A DNA stretch of 64,000 nt from Streptomyces gelaticus. Lineage in GTDB: Bacteria; Actinomycetota; Actinomycetes; Streptomycetales; Streptomycetaceae. The stretch lies in contig NZ_BMTF01000010.1 of the NCBI RefSeq assembly GCF_014649535.1, forward strand, positions 82,337 to 146,336, in the 5' to 3' direction. Of this stretch, positions 60,177 through 64,000 are shown piece by piece (position 1 is the stretch's first letter; every line of letters begins with the position of its first letter). Under the pieces are notes generated by a model, which made no database searches, was not told the origin of the DNA, and saw nothing but the letters and a program-made list of their open reading frames with translations. A program made the translations under genes and the position numbers.

Positions 60177-60968
60177 TCAGATGAAGTTCAGCGCGGCCGC
60201 CCCGCCCACTCCCCCGAGCACCATGAACGCCGGCATCAGCACCTTCAGCTCCACCCAGCTCCCGGCCCGGAACCGCATGGCCTTCGGCGGGCCGATCGGG
60301 TACCAGCGCTTGCGGCCGATCGGGATGGGCCACAGGATCGGGCAGCCGGAGACGGTCAGCGCGTCGCCGATGTCGTGGACGAGGGCGCCGAGCACTATCG
60401 GCAGCCCGAGCCACAGGTACTCCTGGCCGGGGGCGGTGAACAGCCAGTCCGAGCCGTTGCCCGGTTCGTCCAGGACGCCGGCCAGTATCCAGGCGCTGGT
60501 CGCACCGAGCAGCCAGACCAGGACGTCGCTGGACATCCGGGCGGCCCGCCACAGCAGCCCTTCGACGGCGAGCACCAGATGGACGAAGAGGATCGCCAGG
60601 ACCGCCCACCGCCCGCCGGTGATCGCCGCGGCGGAGGCCCCGGCGCCGATCAGGACGGCCCAGAGCCAGGTGTGCGTCAGCGTCCGGTGGCCGCCGTTGC
60701 GGTGCGAGTCGCCACGCATCTTGGTCGCCTTGTAGACGGCGTGCGAGAGCTTGTCGACGATCTCGCAGAGCCCCCGGGACACCGGCCCGAAGGCACGCGA
60801 GATGGTCGCGGACTTGTGGTCGAGGTCCGGGGCCAGCGCCGCTCCGGCGGTGATCAGCGCCCCGACCACGAGGACGGGCCACGGCATCGCGTGGCCGGCG
60901 GCCGCCGCCGCCGCGCCCACCCCCAGCCAGGCCGCCGCCCCTGACAGAGAGTGTGCCGGTCCCATCAT
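60177..60968 (-). CDS. YdjM-like membrane-bound metal-dependent hydrolase
   Basis: This 263-aa protein has the family start MGPAHSLSGAAAWLG with the metal-binding His, LAPDLDHKSATISRAFGPVS, NGGHRTLTHTWLWAVL, and VLGALVHDIGDALTVSGCPI. These His/Asp residues are typical of YdjM/LexA-regulated DUF457-type hydrolases. About five TM helices are visible. The tandem ATG at 60968/60965 follows GGGAAGAA. It is divergent from the helicase gene. Its cellular substrate is not known. Confidence 0.88.
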   Translation of the reverse strand: MMGPAHSLSGAAAWLGVGAAAAAAGHAMPWPVLVVGALITAGAALAPDLDHKSATISRAFGPVSRGLCEIVDKLSHAVYKATKMRGDSHRNGGHRTLTHTWLWAVLIGAGASAAAITGGRWAVLAILFVHLVLAVEGLLWRAARMSSDVLVWLLGATSAWILAGVLDEPGNGSDWLFTAPGQEYLWLGLPIVLGALVHDIGDALTVSGCPILWPIPIGRKRWYPIGPPKAMRFRAGSWVELKVLMPAFMVLGGVGGAAALNFI

Positions 60969-61106
60969 GATTCTTCCCGCCCCCAGAGTCGTATCGCGGC
61001 CATTGCCGCCCAGGCACGGCCGAGTTGAGTGGGAAGCGTATCGTCCGTGATCTTCATACGGTCGTCCGGTTCCCTCATCCGGGCGGAAGGCAGGCAAGAT
61101 GGGGAC

Positions 61107-63620
61107 GTGACCCTTATCGATCAGCTGCCCCCGACCGACGACCCCGACGCCCTCTTCGAGGCTTTCTCGTCATGGACCGAGACGCGGGGCATCACCCTCT
61201 ACCCGGCCCAGGAGGAGGCGCTGATCGAGGTGGTGTCGGGCGCGAACGTGATCCTTTCCACGCCGACCGGCTCCGGAAAGAGCCTGGTCGCGGCAGGTGC
61301 GCACTTCACCGCCCTGGCCCAGGACAAGGTCACCTTCTACACCGCGCCGATCAAGGCACTGGTCTCGGAGAAGTTCTTCGACCTGTGCAAGCTGTTCGGT
61401 ACGGAGAACGTCGGCATGCTCACCGGCGACGCCTCGGTCAACGCCGACGCCCCGGTGATCTGCTGCACGGCCGAGGTCCTGGCCTCCATCGCACTGCGTG
61501 ACGGCAAGTACGCCGACATCGGCCAGGTCGTCATGGACGAGTTCCATTTCTACGCCGAGCCGGACCGCGGCTGGGCCTGGCAGATCCCGCTGCTGGAGCT
61601 GCCGCAGGCGCAGTTCGTCCTGATGTCGGCCACGCTCGGTGACGTCCGGATGTTCGAGGAGGACCTGACCCGCCGCACCGGCCGCCCCACCTCCGTGATC
61701 CGCTCGGCGACCCGTCCGGTGCCGCTCAGCTACGAGTACCGGCTGACCCCGATCACCGAGACCCTCACCGAACTCCTGGACACCAGGCAGTCGCCCGTCT
61801 ACATCGTGCACTTCACCCAGGCCGCGGCCGTCGAGCGGGCGCAGTCGCTGATGAGCATCAACATGTGCACCAAGGAGGAGAAGGAGAAGATCGCCGATCT
61901 GATCGGCAACTTCCGCTTCACCACCAAATTCGGCCAGAACCTCTCCCGCTATGTGCGGCACGGCATCGGGGTCCATCACGCGGGCATGCTGCCGAAGTAC
62001 CGGCGCCTGGTGGAGAAGCTCGCCCAGGCCGGTCTCCTGAAGGTGATCTGCGGTACGGACACCCTCGGCGTCGGCGTCAACGTCCCCATCCGCACGGTGC
62101 TGTTCACGGCGCTCACCAAGTACGACGGCACCCGTGTCCGTACGCTGCGCGCCCGGGAGTTCCACCAGATCGCCGGCCGTGCGGGCCGGGCCGGTTTCGA
62201 CACGGCGGGCTTCGTCGTGGCGCAGGCGCCCGAGCACGTCATCGAGAACGAGAAGGCCGTCCGGAAGGCGGGCGACGACCCGAAGAAGAAGCGCAAGGTG
62301 GTCCGCAAGAAGGCCCCCGAAGGCTTCGTCGCCTGGTCGGAGACCACCTTCGACAAGCTGATCCAGTCCGACCCGGAGCCCCTGACCTCCCGCTTCCGGG
62401 TCACCCACACCATGCTGCTGTCCGTGATCGCACGTCCCGGCAATGCCTTCGAGGCGATGCGGCGTCTGCTGGAGGACAACCACGAGCCGCGCCGGGCGCA
62501 GCTGCGGCACATCCGCCGGGCCATCGCGATCTACCGCTCGCTGCTGGACGGCGGTGTCGTGGAGCAGCTCGACGAGCCGGACGCGGAGGGCCGGATCGTC
62601 CGGCTCACCGTCGATCTCCAGCAGGACTTCGCACTCAACCAGCCGCTGTCCACCTTCGCACTGGCCGCGTTCGACCTGCTGGACCCGGACTCCCCCTCGT
62701 ACGCGCTGGACATGGTCTCCGTCGTCGAGTCGACGCTCGACGACCCGCGGCAGATCCTCGCCGCGCAGCAGAACAAGGCGCGCGGCGAGGCCGTCGGGCA
62801 GATGAAGGCGGACGGTGTCGAGTACGAGGAGCGGATGGAGCTGCTCCAGGAGGTCACGTACCCGAAGCCGCTGAGCGAGCTGCTGTGGCACGCGTACGAC
62901 GTGTACCGCAGGAGCCACCCGTGGGTGGGCGACCACCCGGTCTCGCCGAAGTCCGTGATCCGGGACATGTACGAACGCGCCATGACGTTCACGGAGTTCA
63001 CCTCGAACTACGAGCTGGCCCGCACCGAAGGCATCGTGCTGCGCTATCTCGCCAGTGCCTACAAGGCGCTGGAGCACACCATCCCGGACGACCTCAAGTC
63101 CGAGGACCTGGAGGACCTGATCGCCTGGCTGGGCGAGATGGTCCGCCAGGTGGACTCCAGTCTCCTGGACGAGTGGGAGCAGCTGGCCAACCCGGAGGTG
63201 GAGACCGCCGAGCAGGCGCAGGAGCGGGCCGACGAGGTGAAGCCGGTCACGGCCAACGCCCGCGCCTTCCGGGTGCTGGTGCGCAACGCGATGTTCCGCC
63301 GGGTGGAGCTGGCCGCGCTGGACAAGGTCGGTGAGCTCGGTGAGCTGGACGGCGACGCGGGCTGGGACGAGGACGCGTGGGGCGAGGCGATGGACGCTTA
63401 CTGGGACGAGTACGACGACCTGGGCACCGGTCCGGACGCCCGCGGCCCGAAGCTGCTGAAGATCGACGAGGACGCGGCGCACGGTCTGTGGCGGGTCCGG
63501 CAGACCTTCGCCGATCCGAACGGCGACCACGACTGGGGCATCAGCGCGGAGATCGATCTGGCGGCTTCCGACGAGGAGGGCCGGGCCGTCGTCCGCGTGA
63601 CCTCCGTCGGTCAGCTGTGA
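61107..63620 (+). CDS. DEAD/DEAH box helicase, DUF3516/Ski2-like
   Basis: This 837-aa superfamily 2 helicase is probably an RNA helicase. Motifs seen are Q-motif-like TLYPAQEEALIEV, Walker A TPTGSGKSLVA, Walker B/DExH as MDEFHFYAEPDRGWAW, SAT as LMSATLGD, and the C-terminal core HHAGMLPKYRRLVEKLAQAG, GTDTLGVGVNVPIRTVLFTA and HQIAGRAGRAGFD. The region after about 400 matches the DUF3516 extension of actinobacterial proteins. The GTG at 61107 was chosen because the conserved domain starts at once; the ribosome site is weak (AAGATGGGG). tesB follows in the same direction after 49 bases. Confidence 0.92.
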   Translation: MTLIDQLPPTDDPDALFEAFSSWTETRGITLYPAQEEALIEVVSGANVILSTPTGSGKSLVAAGAHFTALAQDKVTFYTAPIKALVSEKFFDLCKLFGTENVGMLTGDASVNADAPVICCTAEVLASIALRDGKYADIGQVVMDEFHFYAEPDRGWAWQIPLLELPQAQFVLMSATLGDVRMFEEDLTRRTGRPTSVIRSATRPVPLSYEYRLTPITETLTELLDTRQSPVYIVHFTQAAAVERAQSLMSINMCTKEEKEKIADLIGNFRFTTKFGQNLSRYVRHGIGVHHAGMLPKYRRLVEKLAQAGLLKVICGTDTLGVGVNVPIRTVLFTALTKYDGTRVRTLRAREFHQIAGRAGRAGFDTAGFVVAQAPEHVIENEKAVRKAGDDPKKKRKVVRKKAPEGFVAWSETTFDKLIQSDPEPLTSRFRVTHTMLLSVIARPGNAFEAMRRLLEDNHEPRRAQLRHIRRAIAIYRSLLDGGVVEQLDEPDAEGRIVRLTVDLQQDFALNQPLSTFALAAFDLLDPDSPSYALDMVSVVESTLDDPRQILAAQQNKARGEAVGQMKADGVEYEERMELLQEVTYPKPLSELLWHAYDVYRRSHPWVGDHPVSPKSVIRDMYERAMTFTEFTSNYELARTEGIVLRYLASAYKALEHTIPDDLKSEDLEDLIAWLGEMVRQVDSSLLDEWEQLANPEVETAEQAQERADEVKPVTANARAFRVLVRNAMFRRVELAALDKVGELGELDGDAGWDEDAWGEAMDAYWDEYDDLGTGPDARGPKLLKIDEDAAHGLWRVRQTFADPNGDHDWGISAEIDLAASDEEGRAVVRVTSVGQL

Positions 63621-63669
63621 GGGTGTACGCCGCGGGGGCGGCGCCGCTGCGAGAGTGGAGACGAACGGC

Positions 63670-64000
63670 ATGACGAATCCCGCCGAGCGCCTGGTCGATC
63701 TGCTCGACCTGGAGCGGATCGAGGTCAACATCTTCCGTGGGCGCAGCCCGCAGGAGTCCTTGCAACGGGTCTTCGGCGGGCAGGTCGCCGGGCAGGCGCT
63801 GGTCGCGGCCGGCCGGACCACCGACGGGGACCGGCCGGTCCACTCGCTGCACGCGTACTTCCTGCGGCCGGGGCGCCCGGGTGTGCCGATCGTGTACGAG
63901 GTGGAGCGCGTCCGCGACGGCCGGTCGTTCACCACGCGCCGGGTCACGGCCGTCCAGCAGGGCCGGACGATCTTCAATCTGACGGCGTCCTTCCACCGGC
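63670..64000 (+). CDS. tesB: Acyl-CoA thioesterase II TesB (N-terminal part)
   Basis: The first 110 codons are present and the frame runs off the window. The hot-dog fold features are clear: LVDLLDLERIEVNIFRGRSP, RVFGGQVAGQALVAAGRT, VHSLHAYFLRPG and FTTRRVTAVQQGRTIFNLTA. TesB hydrolyses medium and long acyl-CoA esters in the cytosol. Full-length proteins are about 285-290 aa, so about 180 residues are missing. Confidence 0.93.
   Translation, partial: MTNPAERLVDLLDLERIEVNIFRGRSPQESLQRVFGGQVAGQALVAAGRTTDGDRPVHSLHAYFLRPGRPGVPIVYEVERVRDGRSFTTRRVTAVQQGRTIFNLTASFHR

Noticed and set aside
61170..63977. A 935-codon minus-strand frame opposite the DEAD/DEAH helicase
   Set aside because: The helicase motifs are all on the plus strand; the antisense frame is a GC-bias artefact.

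Overview
The window looks like a chromosomal stretch from a Streptomyces (or very close actinomycete). It has uniformly high GC, GTG starts, four-base stop/start overlaps, and typical Streptomyces neighbourhoods: an OAFGJLSK-type gas vesicle set, an atmospheric-type [NiFe]-hydrogenase locus, and a PQQ-propeller Ser/Thr kinase. No rRNA, tRNA, CRISPR array, IS element or prophage was seen.

Layout. (1) 1-6050: a gas vesicle island. gvpO-A-F-G-J-L-S-K run on the minus strand. An SRPBCC-domain gene and the tail of a Lys/Glu-rich gene lie on the plus strand and converge on them. Upstream of gvpO lies a pseudogene of a heme-oxygenase-like iron-containing redox enzyme, broken by several frameshifts. 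(2) 6272-22612: a complete group 1h (old group 5) high-affinity hydrogenase locus. hoxX makes the CO ligand. Divergent hypBA handle nickel. hhyS-hhyL encode the enzyme. They are followed by a translationally coupled block of poorly characterised accessory genes (NifU/Rieske-like fusion, DUF5947-, DUF6084-type, a 468-aa protein, a 39-aa membrane peptide, a 60-aa peptide). The run ends with an endopeptidase, an unusual HypC-HypF fusion, a second hypC, hypD, hypE and a DUF6390-like gene. (3) 22721-27356: a membrane Ser/Thr kinase with a PQQ-type propeller and a secreted tannase-like esterase. (4) 27581-38765: a LacI-controlled sugar or sugar-acid locus with an enolase-superfamily dehydratase, regulator, ABC importer, secreted clan GH-A-like hydrolase, FAD oxidoreductase and NAD-dependent epimerase/dehydrogenase.

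(5) 38989-45457: a tightly overlapping four-gene operon. It encodes a purine-nucleosidase-type domain fused to a pseudokinase, a 1001-aa UPF1-like SF1 helicase, a 405-aa protein with a probable winged-helix domain, and a four-TM protein. I read it as a candidate undescribed biological-conflict (anti-phage) system. It is followed by a degenerate patch that contains a frameshifted DUF2399/JetD-like (Wadjet-type) remnant, which supports a defence-island setting.

(6) 46300-64000: mostly housekeeping and efflux genes. These are YjbQ, a flavin monooxygenase, an MltG-like protein, a 19-aa membrane peptide, a divergent ABC exporter/MarR pair with a palindromic operator, a D-lactate dehydrogenase-like FAD/Fe-S protein, a GH109-like Gfo/Idh/MocA protein, a heterodimeric ABC exporter with complementary degenerate ATP sites, a YdjM-like membrane protein, a DUF3516-type DEAD/DEAH helicase and the start of tesB. 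Three strong hairpins mark transcript ends there.
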